39,366 nt of DNA from Bacillota bacterium (GCA_023443315.1 JAEZVA010000060.1:1-39366), one strand, 5' to 3'; positions 7,336 through 16,170 are shown, numbered from the stretch's first letter. Made by a program: numbers and translations. Notes: generated by a model from the sequence alone, not told the origin.

Positions 7336-8949
7336 TTGTTTCGAGAGTATTTAGACCAATTAGCCGCGTGGCTGATGAAAAAACAAAACGCGGGGTCTCC
7401 ACACCCCGAGCAAGGCAATACCCCGAGTGCTCCCAAACAGTCGCTAAAAGAAAACATGACCCTCATAAAGGGCATTCTGGGCGACAGCAACGACGTGATT
7501 TATCGCGAGTTTTCGTTTGGTCAGGGGCATACCTGCAGCGCGGGGATTGTTTATATTGACGGACTTACAAACACCAAGCTGATTAACGAGTGCATCATCG
7601 AGCCGATGATGTACCGTTCTCAACAGCTACCGCTTAATCAAAACGGCGCACCTCTAACACTCGACGACATCGAGCGTTCATTTGTAACTATTGCTGAAAC
7701 CAAGCAGTCGGACATTATCGAAGACGTGGTGGACGGAGTTTTGTCCGGCGACACGGTACTTTTTGTAGACGGTATAAGCAAGGTGCTTGTTATGAGCACA
7801 CGCGGCTGGGAGAAACGCGGTATCGAGGAGCCCGGCAACGAAACCACCATCAAGGGTCCGCGCGAGGGCTTCTCCGAAAGCCTGCGAACCAACACCTCAT
7901 TGCTGCGCCGCAAGATGAAAAACCCCGACCTTGCGTTTGAATCGGTTATTATCGGCAGAAAGACACGTACCACCGTCATGCTGTGCTATATCAAGGGGCT
8001 TGCAAGCGATTCGGTGCTAACTGAGCTGCGCACGCGGCTTGGCAAGGTAAGCACCGACAGTATTCTGTCCGCAGGCATGCTCGAGCAGTCTATCTCAGGT
8101 AACCCTTATTCCCCTTTCAGCACCATGAATAACAGCGAAAAGCCCGACGTAGTGGCTGGCAGGCTGCTTGAGGGGCGGGTTGCCATTATCATAGACGGTA
8201 CGCCGTTTGTTATGACGGTGCCCATGTTCTTTATGGAAAGCTTTCAAACCTCTGAGGACTATAACATCAGCCCCTTCTTTTCATCCTTTCTTCGTTTGCT
8301 GCGCTATATCTCGTTTTCTATCAGCGTTTTAGCTCCCGCGGTCTATGTGGCACTGACGACCTTTCATCAAGAGCTGATCCCGACACCGCTTCTCTACTCC
8401 ATGACCATCGCGCGTGAGGGTGTACCGTTCCCCGCCGTAATCGAGGCGCTTATTTTGTTGCTTGCATTTGAAATCATTCGCGAAGCGGGCATTCGTCTGC
8501 CGCGTCCGGTGGGGCAGGCCATCAGCATCGTCGGCGCGCTGGTTATGGGGCAATCTGCCGTTGCTGCAGGGCTTGTGAGTGCACCACTCGTCATTATGGT
8601 TGCCATTACCGCCGTAGCAAACTTTGTTGTGCCGATGCAGGCGGATGCGGCAACGCTGATGCGCTATATTTTACTAATTTTGGGCGCGTGGATGGGTGGT
8701 GTAGGAATTGTAACGGGGCTATTGATGATACTGATTCATCTATCGGGGATTCGTTCGTTCGGCGTACCCTTCCTATCACCCTATGCGCCGCTACAGCCAA
8801 GCGATCTAAAGGATAGCTTTATACGCCTACCCATGTGGATGATGATACGTCGCCCCGCGATGCTAGCCAAGAACGACCAAAAGCGGGCGGATATTGTTTT
8901 GCCCGACAACAACGACAAGCAGAACAAGGCTAATAACAGCAATAATTAA
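7336..8949 (+). CDS. GerA-type spore germination protein, A subunit
   Basis: Subunit of a nutrient germinant receptor of the spore inner membrane. The 537-residue protein fits the GerA family (PF03323). A soluble N-terminal region (about 1-310) contains the family sequences DVIYREFSFG and NPDLAFESVIIGRKTRT. The C-terminal half has five or six membrane helices from about residue 310, with LARIREGVPFP-like TIAREGVPFPAVIEALI and RLPRPVGQAISIVGALV, both family hallmarks. The TTG at 7336 follows AAGGG at 7320-7324; an in-frame ATG at 7375 is an alternative start. It is first in an operon whose order is A, C, D-like, B. The germinant cannot be predicted. Confidence 0.93.
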   Translation: MFREYLDQLAAWLMKKQNAGSPHPEQGNTPSAPKQSLKENMTLIKGILGDSNDVIYREFSFGQGHTCSAGIVYIDGLTNTKLINECIIEPMMYRSQQLPLNQNGAPLTLDDIERSFVTIAETKQSDIIEDVVDGVLSGDTVLFVDGISKVLVMSTRGWEKRGIEEPGNETTIKGPREGFSESLRTNTSLLRRKMKNPDLAFESVIIGRKTRTTVMLCYIKGLASDSVLTELRTRLGKVSTDSILSAGMLEQSISGNPYSPFSTMNNSEKPDVVAGRLLEGRVAIIIDGTPFVMTVPMFFMESFQTSEDYNISPFFSSFLRLLRYISFSISVLAPAVYVALTTFHQELIPTPLLYSMTIAREGVPFPAVIEALILLLAFEIIREAGIRLPRPVGQAISIVGALVMGQSAVAAGLVSAPLVIMVAITAVANFVVPMQADAATLMRYILLILGAWMGGVGIVTGLLMILIHLSGIRSFGVPFLSPYAPLQPSDLKDSFIRLPMWMMIRRPAMLAKNDQKRADIVLPDNNDKQNKANNSNN

Positions 8950-8967
8950 CGGAAAGGCGAAAACACA

Positions 8968-10158
8968 ATGCTTAGAAATATGCTGCGACTGGCCGCCGGG
9001 GTATTGTGTCTGATGCTTCTAGTCGGCTGCTGGAACCACCGCGAGCTAAACGAGCTTGGAATTGTACTTGCCGTGGGGCTAGACCAAGGCAGAACGCCGG
9101 ATGAAATCAGTATGACGGTGCAGGTTGAAAATACCGCCATGCCATCTGGCGGCGGTGCCGGCGGGGGTGGCGGCGGTGGCGGCGGTGGGGACCAAAAGGC
9201 ATACGTGAACATCAGGAACTATGGAACCGAGGTTTTTTCCATTATCCGTGACTATAACAGCGTCATGACCCGCAAGCTGTATTTTCCACACACACTGGTA
9301 ATTATTTTAGGGGAAGATGTAGCAAAATCGGGGCTTAACCGCTACCTTGACTTTTTTTTACGCGACCCTGAGTTACGAATGACCGTGCGCTTAATGGTGG
9401 TCAAGGGCACTGCATACGACGCCTTAAACCAACAACCCTATCTGGAGCAGGCTCCTGCAATCGATTTTACCCAGTTAATTGAGACCCAGCATCACAACAC
9501 CTCTGAAACGCCAGATGTTGATCTGTTTGATTATTTAGTCGCACGCATCAGTCCCGGTCTTGTGCCGGTTGTTTCGATGATAGGGATAGAGAAAACGGAT
9601 ACGGGAACAACCAGCATCGTGGCGGGCTGTGCGGTGTTTGGCGACGGTCGTATGGTGGGCGAACTCAACGGTGTGCAGACCAGGGGAATGCAATGGATTA
9701 CTGGAAAAGCAAAAAGTAGTATCGTTAATGTAAACGGCTCAGACGGCACGGTGGCAATCGAAATCTCACGTGTGAAAAGTAAGATTAAACCCATAATAAA
9801 AGAGGATGGCACACCGTCGGTTAAGGTCGAGATTGATGTTACTGGTAACCTTGGCTCCCAGCAGGGCGTTGTAAACCAGGCACAGCCTACCACTATGGAG
9901 TATCTAAAAGGGGAGCTCACCGACTATGTGCACGCGGAGGCATTGCTTGCGCTAAAGCTTGCACAGGAGATGCGTTCAGACATCTTCGGGTTCGGGCTAA
10001 AGTTTGCACGCTATCACCCAAAGGAATGGGAAAAGTATACCGATAACTGGTCTACCATTTTTTCAAAGCTTGATGTGGAAATAACGGTAAACAGTACGCT
10101 TAAAGGTACCGGCAAGTTGACCCAGCCTGCCCAACTTCAAAACAAATTCATCACTTGA
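8968..10158 (+). CDS. Ger(x)C family spore germination lipoprotein, C subunit
   Basis: Lipoprotein subunit of the germinant receptor, anchored on the outer face of the spore inner membrane. The 396-residue protein has a lipoprotein signal peptide ending LLVGC (lipid-modified Cys21) and the typical opening CWNHRELNELGIVLAVGLD. The family C-terminal region includes DIFGFGLKFARYHPKEW. The ATG at 8968 follows GGAAAGG at 8951-8957, 18 bases after the A gene. An uninterrupted Gly tract at residues 61-74, coded by repeated GGY triplets at 9148-9189, is unusual and interrupts the first globular part. Otherwise the length is ordinary. Confidence 0.93.
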   Translation: MLRNMLRLAAGVLCLMLLVGCWNHRELNELGIVLAVGLDQGRTPDEISMTVQVENTAMPSGGGAGGGGGGGGGGDQKAYVNIRNYGTEVFSIIRDYNSVMTRKLYFPHTLVIILGEDVAKSGLNRYLDFFLRDPELRMTVRLMVVKGTAYDALNQQPYLEQAPAIDFTQLIETQHHNTSETPDVDLFDYLVARISPGLVPVVSMIGIEKTDTGTTSIVAGCAVFGDGRMVGELNGVQTRGMQWITGKAKSSIVNVNGSDGTVAIEISRVKSKIKPIIKEDGTPSVKVEIDVTGNLGSQQGVVNQAQPTTMEYLKGELTDYVHAEALLALKLAQEMRSDIFGFGLKFARYHPKEWEKYTDNWSTIFSKLDVEITVNSTLKGTGKLTQPAQLQNKFIT

Positions 10159-10237
10159 TTTTGCGTAAGGTTTGCCCGTATATTCCTGTACCATTCGGGC
10201 GTTAACTGAACTCACCTAAGATGGGATGGTGTAGCGT

Positions 10238-10456
10238 TTGGACTTTTTGTTTGCCGCACTAGTAATTGTTATTGCTGTGTTTGAGATCCCCCCATTAATT
10301 CAAAAACGTCTGTTTCGTGAGCTTGCTGTTTTTTTGGTTCTATTTGTATTCGGCTTAACCGTTACTGTACTGTTTGGCTTTGGCGTAAATCTGCCAAGCC
10401 CTATTATGGCAGCAAAGGGTCTGATTGAGGACGTGCTCAAAATAAGCTACCACTAA
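10238..10456 (+). CDS. small two-helix membrane protein, candidate germination D subunit
   Basis: A 72-residue protein with two hydrophobic segments (about 1-18 and 27-48) and a short amphipathic tail. It starts with TTG at 10238 behind GGGATGG (10223-10229). Its place between the C and B genes of a germinant-receptor operon, its size and its two helices match the small D subunits described next to GerA-type operons in Bacillus and Clostridia, which modulate germination. I do not recognise the sequence itself, so this is inferred from context. The 79 bases before it hold no clear terminator, and it is followed 25 bases later by the B gene, so it belongs to the operon. Confidence 0.6.
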   Translation: MDFLFAALVIVIAVFEIPPLIQKRLFRELAVFLVLFVFGLTVTVLFGFGVNLPSPIMAAKGLIEDVLKISYH

Positions 10457-10481
10457 TGCTTTGGGGGAGGGATGCTCGCAT

Positions 10482-11600
10482 ATGAAGATCGTCAAGCAAG
10501 GCATTACGTCAAGACAGTTGTTGTTCTCCGTTCTTGCGTTTGTTCAGGGTTCGTCGCTTCTGACCGCCTTTTTCTCGGATGTAATGGAGCAAAACAGCTG
10601 GATGGGTGTCATTATCGCGTACCTGATTGGTCTGCCCATCATGCTGATGTATCTGTTTATCCTGTCAAAGCATCCGGGCAAGGGTCTTATCGAGATAAAC
10701 GACATCCTGTTTGGGCGGGTGCTCGGCAAGGTTTTTACGGCGCTGTATATCTTTTATTTTTTCTCGCTCATTGCACTCAATACCTATGATGTCTATTCGT
10801 TTATCATCGGCTACATGATGCCTGACACCCCCCCGCAGGTACTGGCGCTGCTGTTTGTTCTTATTCCTATTCTGCTTTCTCGCAAGGGTATGGACAGCAT
10901 CGCGCGGCTCGCCGCACTGTTTGCCATTACACTGATCGTTAGCATGACGGTGTTTGTAATATTACAGATTAAAGATTTAAATCCCGAAAACCTGCTGCCA
11001 TTTTTTAATATGCCCATGAAAAGCTTTGTTCAGGGCACGCATACCATCCTTGCTCTGCCCTATTGCGAGCTTGTTGTGTTTATGATGATCATCCCCATGA
11101 TTGATAATCAAAAAACAGTCCGTAAACATTTTCTAACCGGGTACTCGTTAGGCGCACTGAATCTGTTGGCTATCGTTGTGTACGAGGTGCTGGTGCTCGG
11201 CAGCGCCATCGGTTATTTTGCATTGCCGGGCTTTGAGACGATTCGCATGATTAACCTGGGCAACATCATCAACCGTATGGATACGTTATACGCGCTAATG
11301 TTGTATGTGTTGCGGTTCTTTAAGGTCAGTGTTCTGCTGTATGTGTGCTCCCTTGCGGTTGCCCAGTCAACGGGGCTGACGCAGTACCGACCCATTGTTG
11401 CCATTATCGGGGTGCTGGCAGCACTGCTGTCGATTATTGCGCATGAATCCTCCGCAACCAACTTTGAGTGGGGCAAGAATACGGCTGCTGTTTACTCCTC
11501 CTTCTTTAACCTCCTGCTTCCCTTTATCGCCTTTGTTGTGTGTGTCATCCGCAGTGCGATTAAAGACCGAAAGCTCAAGCCTGCCACCGCTAAGACCTAG
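10482..11600 (+). CDS. GerAB-type spore germination permease, B subunit
   Basis: Integral membrane subunit of the germinant receptor, related to amino acid/polyamine/organocation transporters and thought to bind the germinant. The 372-residue product is hydrophobic throughout, with about ten helices. It contains family-typical ITSRQLLFSVLAFVQGSS at the start and the first-loop TAFFSDVMEQNSWMGVIIAYLIG. The ATG at 10482 is chosen because GGGGGAGGG lies at 10463-10471; an upstream in-frame TTG would overlap that site. It comes last in the operon, although B usually lies between A and C. A hairpin terminator follows. Confidence 0.9.
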   Translation: MKIVKQGITSRQLLFSVLAFVQGSSLLTAFFSDVMEQNSWMGVIIAYLIGLPIMLMYLFILSKHPGKGLIEINDILFGRVLGKVFTALYIFYFFSLIALNTYDVYSFIIGYMMPDTPPQVLALLFVLIPILLSRKGMDSIARLAALFAITLIVSMTVFVILQIKDLNPENLLPFFNMPMKSFVQGTHTILALPYCELVVFMMIIPMIDNQKTVRKHFLTGYSLGALNLLAIVVYEVLVLGSAIGYFALPGFETIRMINLGNIINRMDTLYALMLYVLRFFKVSVLLYVCSLAVAQSTGLTQYRPIVAIIGVLAALLSIIAHESSATNFEWGKNTAAVYSSFFNLLLPFIAFVVCVIRSAIKDRKLKPATAKT

Positions 11601-11623
11601 TAATGTTATTGGTATAAAGCTAA

Positions 11624-11657
11624 GACCCCCGCGAACGACCGTTCACGGGGGTCATGT
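11624..11657 (+). terminator. terminator between convergent genes
   Basis: GACCCCCG-c-GAAC (11624-11636) pairs with GTTC-a-CGGGGGTC (11641-11653), a 12-bp stem with one mismatch. A short TTTT follows at 11657-11660 on the plus strand. It ends the germination operon and may also serve the convergent YccF gene. Confidence 0.7.
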
Positions 11658-11663
11658 TTTGAT

Positions 11664-12029
11664 TTATGTTCTTACCACCGACGCGCCAAACGGCATAAGC
11701 GCTAGCTTTGCAAGCTTAAAGCACTGTTTACCAAACGGTATGCCGATGATGGTTACGCAAAAGATGCAACCAATAATAGCCGCCTCTATAGCGAGCGGAA
11801 TGCCACCAATCAAAATCCATATGATGTTGAGCAAAAGCGAAACCGCCCCGCCACCGTATTGTACCTCCTTGCCAAACGGGAAAAAACCAACACTAGCAAA
11901 CTTAAAGCACTGAACCCCAATCGGTATACCGATTATGGTAATGCACCATAAGACACCTTGTAGCACCCAACCCAGACCGATCCAAACCCCGCCAAATAAA
12001 AACCACAGTACATTACCGATACATCCCAT
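11664..12029 (-). CDS. YccF domain-containing inner-membrane protein
   Basis: A 121-residue protein with two tandem copies of the YccF membrane domain (PF03733). Each copy ends in a repeated motif: CITIIGIPIGVQCFKFASVGFFPFG near residues 29-53 and CVTIIGIPFGKQCFKLAKLALMPFG near 91-115 (both shown here only as landmarks of the internal repeat). About four membrane helices are predicted. The family is widespread but has no established biochemical function. The ATG at 12029 follows AAAGGCGGG on the minus strand. It lies 53 bases after the rhodanese lipoprotein gene and is probably co-transcribed with it. Confidence 0.88.
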   Translation of the reverse strand: MGCIGNVLWFLFGGVWIGLGWVLQGVLWCITIIGIPIGVQCFKFASVGFFPFGKEVQYGGGAVSLLLNIIWILIGGIPLAIEAAIIGCIFCVTIIGIPFGKQCFKLAKLALMPFGASVVRT

Positions 12030-12082
12030 TCGTCAACCCGCCTTTTGTCATGATAATATTCTTTGTTATTGTATTATATTTT

Positions 12083-12754
12083 CTACTTCTTATTGGTCGT
12101 TTCATACGGCCAATCAATGATTCCGCCAAAATCGTGAATCTGTGTATACCCCATCTGGGCAAGTTCTTTGGCAGCAAGTGCGCTGCGTCTACCGCTGCGG
12201 CAGTATACGAGGATTACGGCGTCCTTGTCCGTCAAAACCTCTTTCGCGCGGGCGGCAATCTCAGAATCGGGCAACAACACAGCACCTTTAATGTGCCCCT
12301 CGTCATACTCTTCCTGGGTTCTCACGTCTAGTATCACGCAGTCGGGGTTGTTGTCCATCATCTCTTTCGCCTGCTCGGGCGTTATGGTGTTTACGCTTGC
12401 GCTGTGGCTGTTCACCTGCTTGTCCTCCTTATTCGGCGTGTTTGCGGCTGGCGCGGCTTGTTCCTCCTGCAGCTCCAGTTTTACGGCGGTGACCTGTACG
12501 GGGTAGCTTTCCCGAATCTCGGGCAGTATGGTAAACCGCACCGTCTGCCCCACCAGCAGGTTAAAGCCAAACGGCTCAAGCTCCTCTGCGAAGCCGACGC
12601 TCGCGCGGTCACTCGACGCTAGATCGTCGGTTGTCACCAGCACGCCGTTTTCATAAATCTCCTCGATTACCCCGGTAAACTGAATCGTCTCCTGGTTTGT
12701 ACAGCCAAAAAGCAGTACCATCGGCACCGCAAGCAGCAGTAATATTCGTTTCAA
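12083..12754 (-). CDS. rhodanese-domain lipoprotein
   Basis: A 223-residue exported lipoprotein. The signal peptide MKRILLLLAVPMVLLFGC ends in a lipobox with Cys18. Residues 20-85 form a small beta-rich region that looks like an OB-type fold (not assigned), followed by a Gln/Ala/Asn-rich linker. The rhodanese domain occupies about 115-220, with VILDVRTQEEYDEGHIKGA and the active-site loop YCRSGRRS containing the sulfur-accepting Cys. Rhodaneses carry persulfide sulfur or act in redox chemistry; the substrate here is unknown. The TTG start at 12754 is chosen because GGAGG (12763-12767 on this strand) lies 8 bases upstream. A longer frame would begin at 12769 inside the leader. Confidence 0.9.
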   Translation of the reverse strand: MKRILLLLAVPMVLLFGCTNQETIQFTGVIEEIYENGVLVTTDDLASSDRASVGFAEELEPFGFNLLVGQTVRFTILPEIRESYPVQVTAVKLELQEEQAAPAANTPNKEDKQVNSHSASVNTITPEQAKEMMDNNPDCVILDVRTQEEYDEGHIKGAVLLPDSEIAARAKEVLTDKDAVILVYCRSGRRSALAAKELAQMGYTQIHDFGGIIDWPYETTNKK

Positions 12755-12852
12755 ATCGTAGTCCTCCAATCTATTACGACATAAGCCGCCCTTTTTCTTC
12801 AGCTCTGTACTTATAGTGACCGTACGGCTGTGATTTTTTGCATTCGCTCCGC

Positions 12853-13683
12853 TTATTCTTGTTTTTGGCAGCCCTCACAATAGTAGATGCTGCCGCCAAG
12901 GTAGCTTTCTTTCTTTATCGCATGGCCGCACGTCGGGCAATAACCCTGCTCGGCCCCGGCGCGCAGGACGGTTTTGTACCCGCCTGCGTTCCCGTACAAA
13001 TCCCGCTCGGTATCGCGTCCACCCGCTTCAGTCATGCGGTGCAGCACCTGTTTGACTGCATGATACAGCGCGTCCAACTCCGCATCGGTGAGCGTGCCCA
13101 GTTTGCGCTTGGGGTGCAGCCGTGCCCGCCACAGAATATCCTGCAGCGTTCCGTTACCCAGCCCCGGTATGCGCTGCTCGGTTGCCAAAAACGCCTTGAC
13201 AGAGCTTTTTTCGCTGCCCTTGTACTCGCGCAACGAAGCAAAATACTGTGGAGTAAAGGCGTCGGATAGCGGCGAAGGCTTTTGGTGGGCACAACAGTAG
13301 TACGGGTTATTATTGTTGCCATCTTCAAACACGCCTATGCCCCCGTACATCCGCACCACCGCGTTCAGCGCACTGCCATCGTCAAACCGCAGGTAAAGCT
13401 GATGCCGCTCCGGCTCGGGCGCAGCCGGTTCATGGTACCGGGGCATCACGCCGTCTTGAAAGGATACAATCAGGTTTTCACACCGCATCTTCACATAGCC
13501 GCCTGCCGCATGGGCACCTGTTACGCGCCTGCCCGTAAGCAGACCAGAGAAACTGCTTGGGTCGCCTTCGAACCACATCATTTTATGAATGGTTTTGTTT
13601 GCAATCACCTTGTTAATGGTCTTACCCGTTAACTCCTGTGCAATCTGGCTTGCGAGTGTCGTAGTCTCTGGTAGCTCTAACAT
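12853..13683 (-). CDS. Fpg/Nei-like DNA glycosylase homologue lacking key catalytic residues
   Basis: A 276-residue protein with the full Fpg/Nei layout: N-terminal beta sandwich, H2TH region with IPGLGNGTLQDILWRARLHP near 170-190, and a C-terminal zinc finger CPTC...CEGC. However, active Fpg enzymes begin (M)PELPE, using the N-terminal Pro as nucleophile. This protein begins MLELPE, so the Pro is Leu while Glu3 remains. By eye, the conserved Lys of the RRAKYL-type segment aligns with Gly, and the zinc-finger Arg aligns with Gly in LGGSIYYC. It may bind DNA or lesions without cutting, or act on a different substrate. Related MLELPE/MIELPE-type proteins occur in other anaerobes, usually annotated as endonuclease VIII. 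The ATG at 13683 has a GGAAGAGG upstream. Confidence 0.85.
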   Translation of the reverse strand: MLELPETTTLASQIAQELTGKTINKVIANKTIHKMMWFEGDPSSFSGLLTGRRVTGAHAAGGYVKMRCENLIVSFQDGVMPRYHEPAAPEPERHQLYLRFDDGSALNAVVRMYGGIGVFEDGNNNNPYYCCAHQKPSPLSDAFTPQYFASLREYKGSEKSSVKAFLATEQRIPGLGNGTLQDILWRARLHPKRKLGTLTDAELDALYHAVKQVLHRMTEAGGRDTERDLYGNAGGYKTVLRAGAEQGYCPTCGHAIKKESYLGGSIYYCEGCQKQE

Positions 13684-13723
13684 TCAGTCACCGCCTCTTC
13701 CTGTTTTATTTTGCTCAATGATA

Positions 13724-13762
13724 CCAAAAGGAATATGACAAGGCGTGTCATATTCCCTTTGG
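13724..13762 (-). terminator. rho-independent terminator overlapping the WYL gene stop codon
   Basis: GGAATATGACA (13730-13740) pairs with TGTCATATTCC (13746-13756), extended by CCAAA/TTTGG. On the minus strand the stem is followed by TTTT. The TGA stop of the WYL regulator lies inside the stem. Confidence 0.8.
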
Positions 13763-14662
13763 TCCGTGTTTTATCAGCATCTCGCATAGAGTGCTTGCCA
13801 AGCGTTGTTTCAGGTCTTGGGGCTCAAGTAGCGTCACGCCACATCCATACGACATTATAAAGCCCATCGTCCAATCGTCTTTGGGCATAACGGCTGTTAC
13901 GGTAAAGCTGCCATCGCTGTTCTTTTCTATCTGGCTTTCTTCAAACTCGTCGTACACCCGAAATGCCAGCCGCTCCTCAATCCGCATCCGCACTAGCTCC
14001 ATCTCCTGTGCCCCAATGAACGACTCAGGAATAGGCTCGTCCCGCTCTACAGGCTCAAACGTTTCGCCTGTAATCATCGGGTTTTTGATGCGCCCTAGCT
14101 TAAACAGCCGCTGCGCCCCCCGTGTGCGGCAAAACGCAAGCAGATACCAGCCCTGCCCTTTAAACAACAGCCGGATTGGCTCGGCGGTTCTGTGCCTTCG
14201 CTCGCCGTTTGCATTATAGTAATCAAACGACAACACCTCACTGCTTAGTATGGCGTGCTTAATTAGTTCAAACCGGCTGCGGTCGTGCTCCTGCCCGCCC
14301 CAGTGCGAGAAGTCCACATCCAGCCATCGGATGCGCCGCTTGCCAAACAGTGCGGCAAGCTTAGTTAATACCGGCTCTGCATCAACGGCATCCAGCGCAC
14401 CCGCGCTCTCGAGGCTTGCCAAGATGTCAATCTGCTCCTCTTTGGAGAGCAGGGAGCGGTCGAGCACAAAGTCCTCTAGCAATCGGATACCGCCGCCTCT
14501 GCCTCGGCAGGTATATATGGGTATCCCTGCGGCACTAAGCATGTCCACATCGCGGTACACCGTGCGCACCGACACCTCAAACCGGCTCGAAAACTCCCCT
14601 GCGGTTACGCTGCCGCGCTCCATTAACAGGTACACCATATCAAACAGTCGCCTCATCTGCAC
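13748..14662 (-). CDS. HTH and WYL domain transcriptional regulator
   Basis: A 304-residue DNA-binding regulator. Residues 1-65 form a DeoR-type helix-turn-helix with FEVSVRTVYRDVDMLSAAGIPIY. The WYL ligand-binding domain (about 130-210) includes the naming motif in GQGWYLLAFCRTRG, and a C-terminal extension (WCX region) follows. Such proteins sense small ligands or nucleic acids, and the target is unknown. The GTG start at 14662 is preferred because GGGAGG lies 8 bases upstream on this strand; an in-frame GTG at 14671 overlaps that site and an ATG at 14656 is another option. It is 45 bases downstream of the solute-binding protein gene and might be read from the same promoter. Confidence 0.92.
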   Translation of the reverse strand: MQMRRLFDMVYLLMERGSVTAGEFSSRFEVSVRTVYRDVDMLSAAGIPIYTCRGRGGGIRLLEDFVLDRSLLSKEEQIDILASLESAGALDAVDAEPVLTKLAALFGKRRIRWLDVDFSHWGGQEHDRSRFELIKHAILSSEVLSFDYYNANGERRHRTAEPIRLLFKGQGWYLLAFCRTRGAQRLFKLGRIKNPMITGETFEPVERDEPIPESFIGAQEMELVRMRIEERLAFRVYDEFEESQIEKNSDGSFTVTAVMPKDDWTMGFIMSYGCGVTLLEPQDLKQRLASTLCEMLIKHGPKGI

Positions 14663-14707
14663 GGTGGGCACCTCCCTTTTAAATACAACGCGTCTGCTGC
14701 CGTCCGC

Positions 14708-16024
14708 CTATTGGCTTAAATCGGAACTGTTTGACGGAGAGGGTTCCCCGTTGCCGCCAAACAGGAGACTTAACTCCTTCATTGTTTCGTCCCTCGTGCT
14801 TCTGCCCGCAACGTAGTTTTGTAGTAAGATGCCGAGCGGCTGTTCAATGTCGTCTGGTCCTGCAAAGATCCACCACCCACTGGTATATTCCGTTATCATC
14901 GCGATGCCCGTGTCGATAGAAAGCTGGGTGTCTGGCATGTTTGCCCCCATGATAGGCGAAATCTGCTTTACGCGATCGGGTATCCACGTCTTTCCGTAAT
15001 CAGACGTATAGAGCCAATCCAAGAATGCGAGGGTTTTCTCTCGCATGGGGGAGTCCTTATACACGCGGAAGGTGAGGTTGGAATCCACCGCAATCACACT
15101 TTTTTCGTCCAGTCGCGGAGCATATAGATACCCCAATCGGATATCAGGCGCACGGTCGAGTATCGTTTGCTCCGCCCAGATGCCCTGATGAATCATCGCA
15201 ACCTGTCCGTCCGCAAAATCGATGCACTGCTGATCAAAACCCGATGCCATCGGGGTTTCTCCGCCGTAACGCGCCACAAGGTCGAGCACGTCAAGTGCAA
15301 ATGAGACCTCAGGAAAATCGTATACCGATCCTTCGCCCGATCGAATGCGGTCAAACACCGCCTGATAGTCCCCGCCCCCTATGTCGCTGGCGGAGGGGTA
15401 AAAGGTCTGCGGTAGCACCCACCAATCGGCAAAGCCGGTGGAAAAGGGGGTGATCCCCGCGTTTTGCAGCTGTCTACACACCGCCTCGTAATCCTCAAGC
15501 GTTGTGGGTAGCTGTTGTATTCCCGCTTGCTCAAACAGGGTCTTGTTATAGATAAACGAGTGCGACTGCACAAGTAGCGGCACGCCCGTTACGCTGTCGC
15601 CCACCGTAACGCCTGCAAGCATGGCAGGCTCAATCCGCTTGATAAACGGCTCGGCTGACAGGTCGTAGACATAGTTTTTATAGACCCTGTTGTCGTTGTA
15701 TGCGCTGGTGATAAAAAGGTCGGGCACTTCGCCTGCGTTAATCTTGGTTTTTAGCACCTGGATGTAGTCGTTTTGACGAATCTCCATCTGAATGCGAACG
15801 TCGGTTCGAAGGTTCTGGTAAACCCCTGCCATCTCATTAAACTGCTCGGTTAATTCGGGGCTGTTAAACAAAAAGTGAAGCACCTTTGGTTCGGGCTTTG
15901 CGGCATTCTCCTCTGGAGGTGAAATCCCTGCATCGGGCAGTGCGCAGCTTGTAAACAGAAACAACATTACCCCCATCACACACACCGCGGCGGCCGCTGT
16001 TTTAATATGTTTTATTATCCTCAT
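14708..16024 (-). CDS. ABC transporter extracellular solute-binding lipoprotein (sugar type)
   Basis: A 438-residue carbohydrate-class substrate-binding protein (family 1). A lipoprotein signal peptide ends LFTSC at Cys27. The two-lobed binding-protein fold shows LHFLFNSPELTEQFNEMAGVY, PDLFITSAYND, GVPLLVQSHSFIYNKTLFEQAG and WLYTSDYGKTW, all typical of sugar-binding proteins. The ATG at 16024 is chosen over ATGs at 16030 and 16045 because GGAGG (16034-16038) lies 9 bases upstream. No permease or ATPase gene is present on either side. It is divergent from a YesM-like sensor gene, so it could feed an unlinked transporter or act as an extracytoplasmic sensor for that protein. Confidence 0.92.
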   Translation of the reverse strand: MRIIKHIKTAAAAVCVMGVMLFLFTSCALPDAGISPPEENAAKPEPKVLHFLFNSPELTEQFNEMAGVYQNLRTDVRIQMEIRQNDYIQVLKTKINAGEVPDLFITSAYNDNRVYKNYVYDLSAEPFIKRIEPAMLAGVTVGDSVTGVPLLVQSHSFIYNKTLFEQAGIQQLPTTLEDYEAVCRQLQNAGITPFSTGFADWWVLPQTFYPSASDIGGGDYQAVFDRIRSGEGSVYDFPEVSFALDVLDLVARYGGETPMASGFDQQCIDFADGQVAMIHQGIWAEQTILDRAPDIRLGYLYAPRLDEKSVIAVDSNLTFRVYKDSPMREKTLAFLDWLYTSDYGKTWIPDRVKQISPIMGANMPDTQLSIDTGIAMITEYTSGWWIFAGPDDIEQPLGILLQNYVAGRSTRDETMKELSLLFGGNGEPSPSNSSDLSQ

Positions 16025-16083
16025 TATCATACACCTCCGTTTCACCCAAGCGAAAAACTCTTTTTTACGATTGTTCTATTTTC

Positions 16084-16112
16084 AGTATATCTTTTTGTGC
16101 GTTTATTGTAAA
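16084..16112 (-). promoter_or_regulatory. sigma-A promoter of the solute-binding protein gene
   Basis: On the minus strand, TTTACA (16107-16112) and TATACT (16084-16089) are separated by 17 bases. Confidence 0.8.
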
Positions 16113-16170
16113 TTACTTTCCCGAAAAATGAGTATTTTGTGTATTCTATGTTAAATCCAAACAGATTTTG

